Source of the DNA: Saprospiraceae bacterium
Lineage (GTDB): Bacteria; Bacteroidota; Bacteroidia; Chitinophagales; Saprospiraceae
Assembly (NCBI GenBank): GCA_020628095.1
Contig: JAHDFP010000001.1
Span: 310,001 to 374,000, forward strand
Direction of reading: 5' to 3'
DNA length: 64,000 nucleotides
Every line of letters starts with the position of its first letter. Position 1 is the stretch's first letter. The notes beneath the pieces are model-generated. The model worked only from the letters and a program-made list of their open reading frames with translations, was not told the DNA's origin and did no database searches. Below, piece by piece: positions 8,028 to 16,670 of this stretch. The position numbers were made by a program, and so were the translations under genes.

Positions 8028-9704
8028 TTATCTCAGATTTCTTACTATTTCCTTTTGATTTCCGCAGTTATCAGATAAGATAATGCTTATAGAGGAAGGG
8101 TTCTGTGGCAAACGGTCAAAGTCGTCGAAAACCAACACATTGTTTTTCAGATCATACTGCATATTGATCCATTGACCATTGACTCGTACTTCGTAATAAA
8201 GGTCATCCACTCTCCCATCTGGTATTAAGTTATCCTTTATCCTAATTTTCCAAGGCTTAGACATGCTTGCCTCTATATTGATGATTTCGGCCGTAGGAGC
8301 CAACTTATCTTTAAACACATAATATTCACCAAGTTGGTCAACCCAGGTGTACAGTCGATTATCCAAAGTGTCTGCCCCAAAATCTACAAATCGACCTCGA
8401 CTATCAGTAGAGACAATAGTCCATTGCTCGTTATAATCTTTGGGCAGAGGACAGCTGATCTTAAAATATTTGGAGACAGGTATGACAGTGTTACTAACCC
8501 GCACATAATGACAACGCTGACCCAGTACTTCCTTCTTACCTGACTCAAATTCCAGATCTCGAGAACTAAAAAATGTCTCTTTATCAAAGTCCAAACTAAA
8601 TATTCCCTGATCCTGGTGAAATATATCCTTACAATCAAAATCTGCCTTAGGAGCTTCCTGTAAATCATCGGCAGTTCTTCGCAGAACGAAAGAGGTCTGA
8701 CTCTGATTTCCCTTTATATCTTCTATAAGGATACGGACTTTCTTTTGTTGGCCTTGACTTAACTTAATGACCCCATCGCTTCCGTCTTTATAACCAGAAA
8801 AACTATTACAGTTCTGCTTATAAAGGAGATATATTTTCTGCGCATACTTTTTCTTGCGCTCATAATCTATGAATCCATTGATCTTTCGACTTTCGTAAAA
8901 AGAAAACACATCGGCCTTCCACTCAAAATGAAGGCTATCATCCACATACAGTTTATAAGAATAGACACCGTTCTTATTAGTAGAACCATTCATAGTATCA
9001 TACATCTGCATGCCCAGGCCTATGTTGTTTGATTTGACTTCGACTAAGTCGGTATACAGACGATAGTTATTTTTCTTTGGGTTAAAATATTTGACCTCGG
9101 TATCTGATACGGAGCCATACTTATCCAAATTATAAATGCACAAAGATTGCAGTACAGGAGCTTTACTATCCGAAGGACCGATGCCGTACTTTTCGGGATT
9201 GACAGGTAATTCTGATTTTGTTTCTCTTAGTTCGAAATGCAAGTGAGGACCAAAAGAACGGCCTGTATTACCCATAATCCCTATTTTCTGCCCCTTGCTT
9301 ACTGATAAAAGACTATCAGGCAAGTACACATCGACCTCAAAGCTCTCCAAACTATATTGTATATCGCTCAGATACTCTTGTATTTCTGGGATAAATTCTT
9401 CTAAGTGAGCATAGACACTTGTGTATCCATTAGGGTGATTGATATATAAGGCATTACCATAGCTGCCGCTGGTTATTCTGATTCTAGAAACATATCCCTC
9501 TCCGACCGATTTGATCTTATCACCAGTGACGCCACGAGATGATTTTATATCTATACCGGCGTGAAAATGATTGTCTCTCAACTCCATAAAATTACCCGTC
9601 AGCCTGACCTGATGATCTACAGGAAATACAAAGTCCAAACTATCGTGACAGAAACCGATCAGGCCACAAAAAAGCAATATGCAAGCAAAAATTGTTTTCA
9701 TCAA
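8028..9704 (-). CDS. M23-family (LytM) metallopeptidase
   Basis: A predicted periplasmic murein hydrolase or regulator of one. A signal peptide (MMKTIFACILLFCGLIGFCH) is followed by an LytM domain near residues 28-165, with zinc-binding motifs HxxxD (H48, D52) and HLH (H154, H156) intact, so an active endopeptidase is plausible. The remaining 390 residues are beta-rich with no recognised domain, unusually long for this family. Its start overlaps the meaB stop by 4 bp, which implies translational coupling, and it is the last gene of the ABC-OmpA operon. A cell-wall role would fit the OmpA domain of the binding protein further upstream in the operon. Confidence 0.88.
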   Translation of the reverse strand: MMKTIFACILLFCGLIGFCHDSLDFVFPVDHQVRLTGNFMELRDNHFHAGIDIKSSRGVTGDKIKSVGEGYVSRIRITSGSYGNALYINHPNGYTSVYAHLEEFIPEIQEYLSDIQYSLESFEVDVYLPDSLLSVSKGQKIGIMGNTGRSFGPHLHFELRETKSELPVNPEKYGIGPSDSKAPVLQSLCIYNLDKYGSVSDTEVKYFNPKKNNYRLYTDLVEVKSNNIGLGMQMYDTMNGSTNKNGVYSYKLYVDDSLHFEWKADVFSFYESRKINGFIDYERKKKYAQKIYLLYKQNCNSFSGYKDGSDGVIKLSQGQQKKVRILIEDIKGNQSQTSFVLRRTADDLQEAPKADFDCKDIFHQDQGIFSLDFDKETFFSSRDLEFESGKKEVLGQRCHYVRVSNTVIPVSKYFKISCPLPKDYNEQWTIVSTDSRGRFVDFGADTLDNRLYTWVDQLGEYYVFKDKLAPTAEIINIEASMSKPWKIRIKDNLIPDGRVDDLYYEVRVNGQWINMQYDLKNNVLVFDDFDRLPQNPSSISIILSDNCGNQKEIVRNLR

Positions 9705-10723
9705 CTCATCAATTTCTTAATCGCCCTGACCGCAGAAAATGGTCCTATTTTATCTTCTACGAGATCAGTTTTTATATCAATAATATTTTTTTTGAATGGT
9801 ATATTCTTCTCGACATACGACCATAATTGCTCTTTATATTGATCTTCGAAATACCTTAATTGTTGTTTGTGGCGTAGTGCTTTGATATGATTATGATCCA
9901 TCATATAGCTAAAGTATCCTTCCATCAAGGCGACACATTCTGGATTGGCAGTAGATTCTATAGAGGAGTGTTTGCATATCTTTGTTTTCCATCCATAGGT
10001 GTTATGATGCATGAGTTTGAGTGCATGGGCATAATCATCCATCGCTCTGTCAGCCTGACCTTTTAGGTGACCATCAGCTTTATTGATGATAAGCAAATCA
10101 GCCATCTCCATAACCCCTCTCTTTATACCCTGTAGGTCGTCTCCACCTCCTGGCTGCAGGAGTAATAGAAACATATCACACTGATGACGTGCCTCTATCT
10201 CAGACTGCCCTACCCCTACAGTCTCCACCACGATATAATCAAACCCCGCCAACTGACATATATAACTCGCGATGTAACTGGAAGGCGCAACACCTCCCAA
10301 TGCCAATGAAGAAGGCATGGGCTTAATATATACGGAATCAGTGTGTACTATATCTTCCATTCTGGTCTTATCACCCAAGATACTTCCCTTACTGATAGAA
10401 GAGGATGGGTCTACAGGTAGGATGGCGATAGTATGACCTTTTTTTGATAAGTGGTGACCTATATTGTTGATGAATGTGCTTTTGCCGACACCAGGCGACC
10501 CTGATATGGCAATACGCCTTGTATCTTGATTAGGCGTCATAGACTCTATCACCTCAAAAACAAAATCCTGATCGGCCCGCAAAGTACTTTCGCATCGGGA
10601 AATGAGATGACTAATAATTTTATGATTTTGAGATTTCAGCCCTGATATACATTCTTCCGCACTATATAGAACCGATGGGGCTTTTTTGAAATTAGGGTTA
10701 ATATTAGAGTTAGGATGAGCCAC
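9701..10723 (-). CDS. meaB: MeaB/ArgK-family P-loop GTPase
   Basis: G3E-type GTPase that loads or protects adenosylcobalamin in methylmalonyl-CoA mutase and related mutases. At 340 residues the length is normal. Motifs: Walker A GSPGVGKST, VDPSSS, switch region VETVGVGQSE and base-recognition NKAD. No mutase gene is in the window. Instead meaB sits 14 bp after an ABC ATPase gene and overlaps the M23 gene by 4 bp. This may be an operon of convenience; the mutase is probably encoded elsewhere. The family call is secure, the specific partner is not. Confidence 0.92.
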   Translation of the reverse strand: MAHPNSNINPNFKKAPSVLYSAEECISGLKSQNHKIISHLISRCESTLRADQDFVFEVIESMTPNQDTRRIAISGSPGVGKSTFINNIGHHLSKKGHTIAILPVDPSSSISKGSILGDKTRMEDIVHTDSVYIKPMPSSLALGGVAPSSYIASYICQLAGFDYIVVETVGVGQSEIEARHQCDMFLLLLQPGGGDDLQGIKRGVMEMADLLIINKADGHLKGQADRAMDDYAHALKLMHHNTYGWKTKICKHSSIESTANPECVALMEGYFSYMMDHNHIKALRHKQQLRYFEDQYKEQLWSYVEKNIPFKKNIIDIKTDLVEDKIGPFSAVRAIKKLMS

Positions 10724-10737
10724 CTATAATATGTTTA

Positions 10738-11544
10738 TTACAGTTCTGAGACAGCGACCATCTTATCTTCTACCTCGTGTACGAGAGATATATATTCTGG
10801 AGCACGCTTAGTCGTCCTATCTCTCACAAGTGGAAGGCTGATCGGAATATGCTCTACGAATTTTGATGGCTGAGACTTGAGTATGTAAATATCATCTGCG
10901 AGATACACCGCCTCTGATATATCATGTGTAACGAATACAATAGTCGAATTAAACTTTCTCCATATCGTCGTCAATAAGTCCTGCATAACCAATCTCGTCT
11001 TAACATCCAACGCTCCGAAAGGCTCATCCATAAGGAGTATTTCCGGATTAGCTAACAGGCTTCTGGCAATAGCTACTCTCTGTAACTGCCCTCCAGATAG
11101 TGTAGGATACTGTGCATATTTATCTTGATGTCCATCAAGTCCGACTAGCTGTATAAGTTCCATAGCACGGGCTTCTCTTTCTTTCCTTCCGACACCTTGG
11201 AACTCCAGAGCCAATGCCACATTCTCTAGTACCGTCTTCCATGGTAACGAAGAATACTGCTGGAACACCATACTGACACGCTGAGACTTATCCAGTGGTT
11301 TGCCATTAACTTTCACCTCACCCTTAGTGGGTTTTTGGAGACCCGCTATGTATCTAAGCAATGTGGATTTTCCGCTTCCTGACATTCCCAGCACCACAAC
11401 GAACTGCCCCTGATTTGGTTTGTCTTCGATCAGGAAGTCGCAGTCTTGCATGATCCAATTCTTGCCACCATCATAGCTCTGGCTAATACCTCTCAGTTCT
11501 ATAATATTCTTTTGATCTGGATTATCCTGAAATATTGGCTGCAT
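10738..11544 (-). CDS. ABC transporter ATP-binding protein, nitrate/sulfonate/taurine type
   Basis: The 268-residue ATPase has Walker A GMSGSGKSTLL, Q-loop MVFQQYSSLPW, signature LSGGQLQRVAIARSL, Walker B ILLMDEPFGALD and H-loop FVTHDISEA. The overall pattern is that of SsuB/TauB/NrtD-like importers. Its first 23 bp overlap the permease gene, so the two are translationally linked. The N-terminal stretch ahead of the core is longer than in SsuB. It energises the permease encoded immediately upstream. The substrate is unknown. Confidence 0.92.
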   Translation of the reverse strand: MQPIFQDNPDQKNIIELRGISQSYDGGKNWIMQDCDFLIEDKPNQGQFVVVLGMSGSGKSTLLRYIAGLQKPTKGEVKVNGKPLDKSQRVSMVFQQYSSLPWKTVLENVALALEFQGVGRKEREARAMELIQLVGLDGHQDKYAQYPTLSGGQLQRVAIARSLLANPEILLMDEPFGALDVKTRLVMQDLLTTIWRKFNSTIVFVTHDISEAVYLADDIYILKSQPSKFVEHIPISLPLVRDRTTKRAPEYISLVHEVEDKMVAVSEL

Positions 11545-12619
11545 CCGCTTTTTTGATGATTATGGAATCTTTCTTTTGCTTAGCGAGATAGAACTTTCTC
11601 CCTTTATAAAATATGATACAAAGCATCAGCACATGAAATGCCCAGCACGCATCACCAAATAAATAGTCGATCACCTTAATGCCTCCAAGGAAAGGAAAAA
11701 ATTCATTAATAGCCAGTACTACATAAACACCTAAAGTCGTCCATATAAATGCCTTAAAAGCAAAATCTAATATCGTATCCCACATGGTGGCTTTCTCCAT
11801 CTGACCATGCTTATGGGCATCTTTGATCTGATACTTATGTGGAAATAACTCTCTATCTAATCTGACGAACAACTTATCCTGTATAATACCTATCAGAATA
11901 AAAAGTATAAGTATACCGAATAACTTATCTGTCTGAGATTGCCTTCTGAATACATAGGTCAACGCACCCAATCCACCTTCTTCTGAGTTGATGGTTTCTG
12001 CTACAACGATATATGTCCACGAGATGGCTGTCAGTATGCGTATATCATCTATGAGCTTAGACATAACGGATGGAATATATACAGACCTTATTGTCTGCCA
12101 GTCGTTAGCACCTATGGTATAGACGGTTTTGAGATAGACGTCTTTGACCTCCCATATCCTTTGTATGACTATCGGTAGTAAGAAAATGAAAATACCGAAA
12201 GCCAAAAAATTAACTTTCATAGGAATGCTCGTCCCATACCATACGATGAATAACACCGTACAGGCCGCCAACGGTACAAATCTAATCGCATCTATCGTCC
12301 TATGAAACATACCACGGAACACAGGATATAATCCAATGATAAAACCCAAAGGCAGCGTCCAGAGTAAGGCCTTAATATATCCACCGAGATTAAGTCCGAT
12401 TGATCGAAAAGTATTTTTGACCAATGCATTATCCGAGATCATCTCACCATAGGAAAGGAATACTGACCCTGGTGAGGGCAAGGTTAGCTTAGATACAATA
12501 GGATTCTCTCCATAAGACAAAAAATACCAAACCAATAAGAGTATCCCGACGCCTACGACCTCTAGGACTATCCTATATTGACTTGGTATTTCGCCTCTTA
12601 ATTTAAACAGCCAATCCAA
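11522..12619 (-). CDS. ABC transporter permease with C-terminal membrane extension
   Basis: An inner-membrane permease of the SsuC/TauC class. Five or six hydrophobic segments lie in residues 15-255, with the cytoplasmic coupling loop YTIGANDWQTIRSVYIPSVM (EAA-like, around residue 165-185). Unlike the usual 250-residue family members it continues for about 110 residues with two further membrane segments near residues 290-310 and 320-340. It follows the SBP-OmpA gene by 23 bp. The extra membrane pair may contact the coiled-coil membrane protein encoded first in the operon, but this is conjecture. Confidence 0.9.
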   Translation of the reverse strand: MDWLFKLRGEIPSQYRIVLEVVGVGILLLVWYFLSYGENPIVSKLTLPSPGSVFLSYGEMISDNALVKNTFRSIGLNLGGYIKALLWTLPLGFIIGLYPVFRGMFHRTIDAIRFVPLAACTVLFIVWYGTSIPMKVNFLAFGIFIFLLPIVIQRIWEVKDVYLKTVYTIGANDWQTIRSVYIPSVMSKLIDDIRILTAISWTYIVVAETINSEEGGLGALTYVFRRQSQTDKLFGILILFILIGIIQDKLFVRLDRELFPHKYQIKDAHKHGQMEKATMWDTILDFAFKAFIWTTLGVYVVLAINEFFPFLGGIKVIDYLFGDACWAFHVLMLCIIFYKGRKFYLAKQKKDSIIIKKADAANISG

Positions 12620-12642
12620 TGATTCTTTGGTTTTTATTTTTG

Positions 12643-14292
12643 TTAGTCTGCTACAAGCTGAAAATCTGTCCTTCTATTCTGCGCCTTGCAAGAAGCTGTC
12701 TGATTAGACTCGCAACCTGGCACAGGCTTATCCGGACCATTGCCGACGATGATAAATCTGTTAGCATCCATCTGATACGTTTCTTGCAGATACTTAGCCA
12801 CTGATCTTGCTCTGGCCTCCGATAATTTTTGATTCATTGCCTTTGCTCCCACGTTATCCGTATTACCTTCTATTCTTACACGCATATTACCAAAAGACTT
12901 CGCCGTCTGAGCAAATTGTAAATCAATAATGGTCTTAGCATTTTCTGTCAGAGCGGATTGTCCTGAGGCAAAATTGATACTCACTGGCTTAGATGACAAA
13001 GCTGGAGCGGCTTTAGTCTTAGCAGTAGGTGCTGAGAATACCTTAGCTCCTTCCGAAGCATATTGGATACCCTTTAGCTTATTATCTGCTGCTAATATCG
13101 CATCTGTATTAATCACAGACCTCCATGATGGTCCCATGCCTTCCTGATCACCACTTTGTGTGAATACTTTATTCATCTTATCGTAGAGGTCGCCCCCTTT
13201 CATGCCTTTATAATTTCTATTAAGACCGAAAAAATCCATATTGTCTCCATGACTCGCATAACGTACTGTCGTCATAGCCGCTTCTGCATCAGCGAGTGGT
13301 AGTTGTAAGAATTCTCCCAGGTATTTAGCCGCTTTCTTGGCATTACTTGCCGTCTTCATCTCAGCAACGGCACGCATCCAACCTTCGTAGAATCCGTTGA
13401 ACATATCCTTCTTAGCCTGTATAACACTTTCTTTGGCAAAGATGATATCACCTATGATATGAGATTGCTCTGCTGTAGTCAATAGGGTCTTAGACCCAGG
13501 CACTTTGCTCGTCGCTTCTATATCAAATGGACTCCAGACCACCGCTGCATCCACATCAGCTGACTGAAATAACTCGGCAGCCGCCATGTTATCTGTTGTC
13601 TTGACCATCTTGACGTCGTCTAAGGTCATACCTGCCGACTCTAGTGCCGTGATAAGCATCGTCTGCGCAGGTGCTGGTACAGCCAATGCAATTCGCTTAC
13701 CTTTCAGATCATTGATAGAGTTAATGCCTCGCTTAGCGATGATCGCATCTCCACCTCTCGACCAATCCGTCTGTATGAAAGCCTTAGGCTTCATAGGTTG
13801 TAGGTCAGGTACAGAAGTATAAAGTGAAAAAGCATCCGCCGTTTGTACGATGGCATCATACTCATCTGCTGCCCATGCATTCATTGCATTAATAAGATCG
13901 TCTTCTCTGACGAACTCTACTTTAAATCCATAATCTTTAAAAAATCGAGATCTTGTATTGGGCTGAGCACCTTCGTTGAAATATAATCCAGGGGCATAAC
14001 CAGGCCATGTCACTACCTGCACCCTGAGGGTCTTGTCATCACGTCCTCTATTGCTTTTATTGAACATGCCACCATTAGTGCTGGACTTAGTACCAGAGTT
14101 AGATTCTGATGAGGAGTAATCATCATCGCGCTCGGACTGGCTCTCTTGTTCCATCTTCTCTTGTTCTGCCTTATCTTTCAGATCCTGGCCCACCTGAGTA
14201 TTATTTAATACCCACTGACCACCAAAAAAGATAGCTGCTAAGATTAAAAAAACAATGAGCAGTTTAGAAAATACTGTGAGTCTTCTTGCCAT
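12643..14292 (-). CDS. Substrate-binding protein fused to OmpA peptidoglycan-binding domain
   Basis: A 549-residue envelope protein. An N-terminal membrane segment (about residues 8-28) is followed by a charged Ser/Asn-rich linker, then a type 2 periplasmic binding domain (about 90-390: VQVVTWPGYAPGLYF, YDAIVQTADAFSLY, LKGKRIALAVPAPAQT). At the C-terminus (about 435-549) is an OmpA-like domain, with INFASGQSALTENA, IEGNTDNVG and NQKLSEARARSVAKYL. The absence of a lipobox and the hydrophobic anchor suggest attachment to the inner membrane while the OmpA domain grips peptidoglycan. The binding fold resembles NMT1/SsuA-like proteins, but the ligand cannot be told. It lies between the membrane coiled-coil gene and the permease gene in one operon. 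Confidence 0.9.
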   Translation of the reverse strand: MARRLTVFSKLLIVFLILAAIFFGGQWVLNNTQVGQDLKDKAEQEKMEQESQSERDDDYSSSESNSGTKSSTNGGMFNKSNRGRDDKTLRVQVVTWPGYAPGLYFNEGAQPNTRSRFFKDYGFKVEFVREDDLINAMNAWAADEYDAIVQTADAFSLYTSVPDLQPMKPKAFIQTDWSRGGDAIIAKRGINSINDLKGKRIALAVPAPAQTMLITALESAGMTLDDVKMVKTTDNMAAAELFQSADVDAAVVWSPFDIEATSKVPGSKTLLTTAEQSHIIGDIIFAKESVIQAKKDMFNGFYEGWMRAVAEMKTASNAKKAAKYLGEFLQLPLADAEAAMTTVRYASHGDNMDFFGLNRNYKGMKGGDLYDKMNKVFTQSGDQEGMGPSWRSVINTDAILAADNKLKGIQYASEGAKVFSAPTAKTKAAPALSSKPVSINFASGQSALTENAKTIIDLQFAQTAKSFGNMRVRIEGNTDNVGAKAMNQKLSEARARSVAKYLQETYQMDANRFIIVGNGPDKPVPGCESNQTASCKAQNRRTDFQLVAD

Positions 14293-14333
14293 TTTTAGTT
14301 ATCGTTAGTTGTTTGTATTTCGTAATTATATAA

Positions 14334-15350
14334 TTATTCAAAAAAAGAATCGTATTGATTAGTTCGCCCCGTCTTGACTGGCTCTTTGATCGGTGCATTG
14401 AGATCGAGCACCTCGTTATCATCGTTGGCCATAGATATCAGGTCTTCTTTCTCCGTGCCTAAGAGTAGAGAGGTGGATTTCTTTTCCCACTCTTCTAGCA
14501 TACGCATGCCTTCGTCCTCATATATGCCATTCTGCAAGTCTATAGAGGACATAAAAGTCTCAGACATCTCCATAAATCTTTCCATTTCGCCGACCTTATT
14601 ACTGACATCATCCGCTATCGTCTGTAAGGCTTCATCAAACATTCTCCTCTTATCTGCATCACCTTTGATGATGTTCATCGCAGATTTCATCGCACCATGT
14701 CCTGCTCTAATGGCTTTTCTTTCCTGCTCCTTGAGATTGACCTGATCCTCTATATCTTCAGCAAGTATGGCCGAGTTTTCGTGCATCTTGTTCAGGACTC
14801 TATAGAGGACTTCCATTCGCTTATAGAGATCTCCCAACTTGAGGTTGGAATCTTTTAGTCGTCCTGCTTTTCTGGTCTTAAGGATGAAGACATTTTGCTG
14901 ACTTGTTTCTTTAGCCTTTGATGCCAGAGACAGATTTTCTTTGATCTCCTTGTTATTATTATAGATCATCTCCTTGAGCTTATGCATCTGTGCTCTTAGT
15001 TTGCCTATCTGCATCCGCATTTTCTTCAGATTGGACTTGAGATCATCTATATAATTTTTGAGTATGCCTATCGGGTCTATCGTGACGAACAGTCCCGTAA
15101 TCCATCGCATAGCACTCTGATACATATAAGATATCAGATTCCTTGCCTTAGAATCTAGCGCCGTAAATAAAACCACCCCCAGTACTGCTAACCCGACAAT
15201 GAGACCAGGTGTCGTAGAGAGAAAAGCGAGAATAGCCCCAAATGCACTAGTCACCAGACTACCTGCCACTAACAAGGCTCCTATAATAAAAATAGCCCCT
15301 GTTATCCCCTCAGGTTTTCTCCAGAATGATTTTCCGCGATTATTAGACAT
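14334..15350 (-). CDS. Membrane protein with long coiled coil, first gene of the ABC-OmpA operon
   Basis: No named family is certain. The 338-residue product has two hydrophobic segments near residues 15-38 and 43-62, then a long cytoplasmic-looking helical region (about 90-230) rich in Lys/Glu heptads (LKSNLKKMRMQIGKLRAQMH, KLKEMIYNNNKEIKENLSLA), reminiscent of PspA-like envelope-stress proteins, and a polar tail. It begins the tight minus-strand set SBP-OmpA, permease, ATPase, meaB, M23. A role as membrane scaffold or sensor for the transporter is an inference from context and coiled-coil content only. Confidence 0.8.
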   Translation of the reverse strand: MSNNRGKSFWRKPEGITGAIFIIGALLVAGSLVTSAFGAILAFLSTTPGLIVGLAVLGVVLFTALDSKARNLISYMYQSAMRWITGLFVTIDPIGILKNYIDDLKSNLKKMRMQIGKLRAQMHKLKEMIYNNNKEIKENLSLASKAKETSQQNVFILKTRKAGRLKDSNLKLGDLYKRMEVLYRVLNKMHENSAILAEDIEDQVNLKEQERKAIRAGHGAMKSAMNIIKGDADKRRMFDEALQTIADDVSNKVGEMERFMEMSETFMSSIDLQNGIYEDEGMRMLEEWEKKSTSLLLGTEKEDLISMANDDNEVLDLNAPIKEPVKTGRTNQYDSFFE

Positions 15351-15597
15351 GGTATGTGATGGAATAAGATATTTACTGGCTTAAAAATACAACATACACC
15401 GAACTCTTAGCCTGCATATACTATAAAACAGAAGCATCGGGATATAAATTCCTCAGACATCAGGAATTCTGTCAATGTACGATTAACTTGGACTAATGAT
15501 CGTTTCCCATAAGACAAAATCAGGTTATCATCCACATTATCTTAAATGCAGTCCTCGGGATAAAAAAGGGGTTATACAGAATATTTTTTTTACAACT

Positions 15598-15629
15598 AAA
15601 AAAGCCCTCATAACTGGGACATTACGAGG
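15598..15629 (-). terminator. Rho-independent terminator
   Basis: On the minus strand CCTCGTAA and TTATGAGG form an 8-bp stem (one G-U pair) around an 8-base loop, followed by GGC and a run of six T. There is no annotated gene immediately upstream of it on this strand, which raises the possibility of a short non-coding transcript. Confidence 0.65.
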
Positions 15630-15714
15630 ACCGACTTAACACCTCTTAAATATTATATTAACTTATTCACTAAGATGAGGCAGAAAACTATCTTAAAAAA
15701 GATAATTTTATAAC

Positions 15715-15737
15715 AATTTGTGACATGCGTTTTTGGA
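15715..15737. repeat. 23-bp direct repeat, copy 1
   Basis: Identical over 23 bp to 18039-18061 in the same orientation (core TGTGACATGCGTTTTTGGA). On the minus strand each copy lies directly after the T-run of a terminator. The two copies bracket the small-protein island genes. It may be a promoter or regulatory element for the next unit, or a recombination site. Confidence 0.8.
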
Positions 15738-15770
15738 TAAAAAAAGGCCTCTGTCATTAAACAGAGGCCT
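15738..15770 (-). terminator. Strong rho-independent terminator
   Basis: A perfect 10-bp stem, AGGCCTCTGT paired with ACAGAGGCCT, with a 6-base loop, followed on the minus strand by seven T. It ends the transcript that carries the two small genes 16036-16515 and 15821-16033. Confidence 0.88.
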
Positions 15771-15820
15771 TCACAAATACATAAAATGAGTTTCTTTCTA
15801 AAATTCTGAAAATGAAAACC

Positions 15821-16033
15821 CTATTTCTTATCCGAACCAAATTGTTGCTTCAATAATAACTCTTCTACTTTTACTATTATTATTGATACAATTATTCCCA
15901 CGGGGATAGCCTTAATCATAAATTGCCTTACTTCATCAAAAGGCAATTTGAATGCAAAGTTGAAAAAGCCAGGAATAAAAAATACAATAACGAAGTATAA
16001 TATGAGTTTTGACAACTTTACTAGTTTAAACAT
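15821..16033 (-). CDS. Small membrane protein, unknown
   Basis: A 70-residue protein with two hydrophobic helices (about residues 8-28 and 41-55), a basic N-terminus (MFKLVKLSKL) and a charged C-terminus (KQQFGSDKK). I recognise no family. Its start is 2 bp after the stop of the Gly/Ala-rich gene, so the two are probably translated together, and a strong terminator follows. Its size and topology would suit an immunity or export accessory protein for the neighbouring small exported products, but nothing in the sequence proves this. Confidence 0.6.
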   Translation of the reverse strand: MFKLVKLSKLILYFVIVFFIPGFFNFAFKLPFDEVRQFMIKAIPVGIIVSIIIVKVEELLLKQQFGSDKK

Positions 16034-16035
16034 AT

Positions 16036-16515
16036 TTAGTTTATTGCAGAATTAATCGACGCTCCTGCACCAGCAATAACTCCAACTACCCCAGCGGTAG
16101 GAATACCTCCAAACGCAGGATTAGGAATTGCCGTGGCTCCGCCAGTCTGAACCAAAGATACCGCACAACCAGTTACTGCACCAGCGGCATCCGACAAAAC
16201 AAACTCACCAGCCGCCGTACTCATGGCCCATTCTTTGAAACTGCCCCATATACCTCTTGAATCTACTACTGTACTATTAACTGAAATTTGGCAATTGTTC
16301 TCAATAACATTCATATAGATGTCTCTCCCATTATAACCTCCAAGTTCAATTGGTGACCAGAAAACCGCCGAACTAATCATGACATCTACAAAGATTCCAA
16401 AATGTACTTTATCCATCTCAGAATTCAAGTTATTCAAATTTTCTGAGTAATAATCACAAACCAAAACTGTAAAATCATCAACCGAAACAATATCATCGGG
16501 AATAACAAATAACAA
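16036..16515 (-). CDS. Gly/Ala-rich C-terminal protein of the island, possibly 5'-truncated
   Basis: The frame has no ATG before its 34th codon. It opens at a TTG directly after two stop codons, so it is either a TTG start (159 residues) or the remains of a longer gene. The first 100 residues are ordinary (DKVHFGIFVDVMISSAVFW). The last 55 are small-residue-rich and hydrophobic (DAAGAVTGCAVSLVQTGGAT, PTAGVVGVIAGAGASINSAI), a pattern seen in pore-forming peptides and bacteriocin-like proteins of Bacteroidota. It is followed by a small membrane protein gene. The bacteriocin idea is inference from composition. Confidence 0.5.
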   Translation of the reverse strand: MLFVIPDDIVSVDDFTVLVCDYYSENLNNLNSEMDKVHFGIFVDVMISSAVFWSPIELGGYNGRDIYMNVIENNCQISVNSTVVDSRGIWGSFKEWAMSTAAGEFVLSDAAGAVTGCAVSLVQTGGATAIPNPAFGGIPTAGVVGVIAGAGASINSAIN

Positions 16516-16552
16516 TTATTAGAGAATATCTCATCTTAAACTTGTTTTATAA

Positions 16553-16660
16553 TTATCTCATAGCTGAAAAAATGCCAGAACCTCCAGAGGTAGGATATAA
16601 ATCTTCGACCGACGTAATCTCCTCCCCTTGGTAATCATCAAGATATTCCACCAAATTCAA
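16553..16660 (-). CDS. Possible 35-residue peptide or gene remnant
   Basis: A short frame from a TTG at 16660 to TAA at 16553 encodes LNLVEYLDDYQGEEITSVED followed by LYPTSGGSGIFSAMR. The acidic N-terminal half and the SGGSG junction resemble a leader peptide with a double-glycine-type site, but the frame has no ATG and is preceded by a stop. It may instead be a fragment of the gene whose other part is the Gly/Ala-rich frame downstream, which lies in a different reading frame. Confidence 0.3.
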   Translation of the reverse strand: MNLVEYLDDYQGEEITSVEDLYPTSGGSGIFSAMR

Positions 16661-16670
16661 TCCTAATCAT

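Larger units (their letters stand above)
15351..15820. other. Gene-free stretch with two minus-strand terminators and a repeat copy
   Basis: No convincing protein gene lies here. From right to left on the minus strand it holds the terminator at 15738-15770, one copy of the 23-bp repeat (15715-15737), about 85 bp of AT-rich sequence, and a second terminator at 15598-15629. The short span between repeat and second terminator could be a small RNA or the scar of a lost small gene. The remaining 15351-15597 should hold the promoter of the membrane coiled-coil gene, but I cannot place it. Confidence 0.6.
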
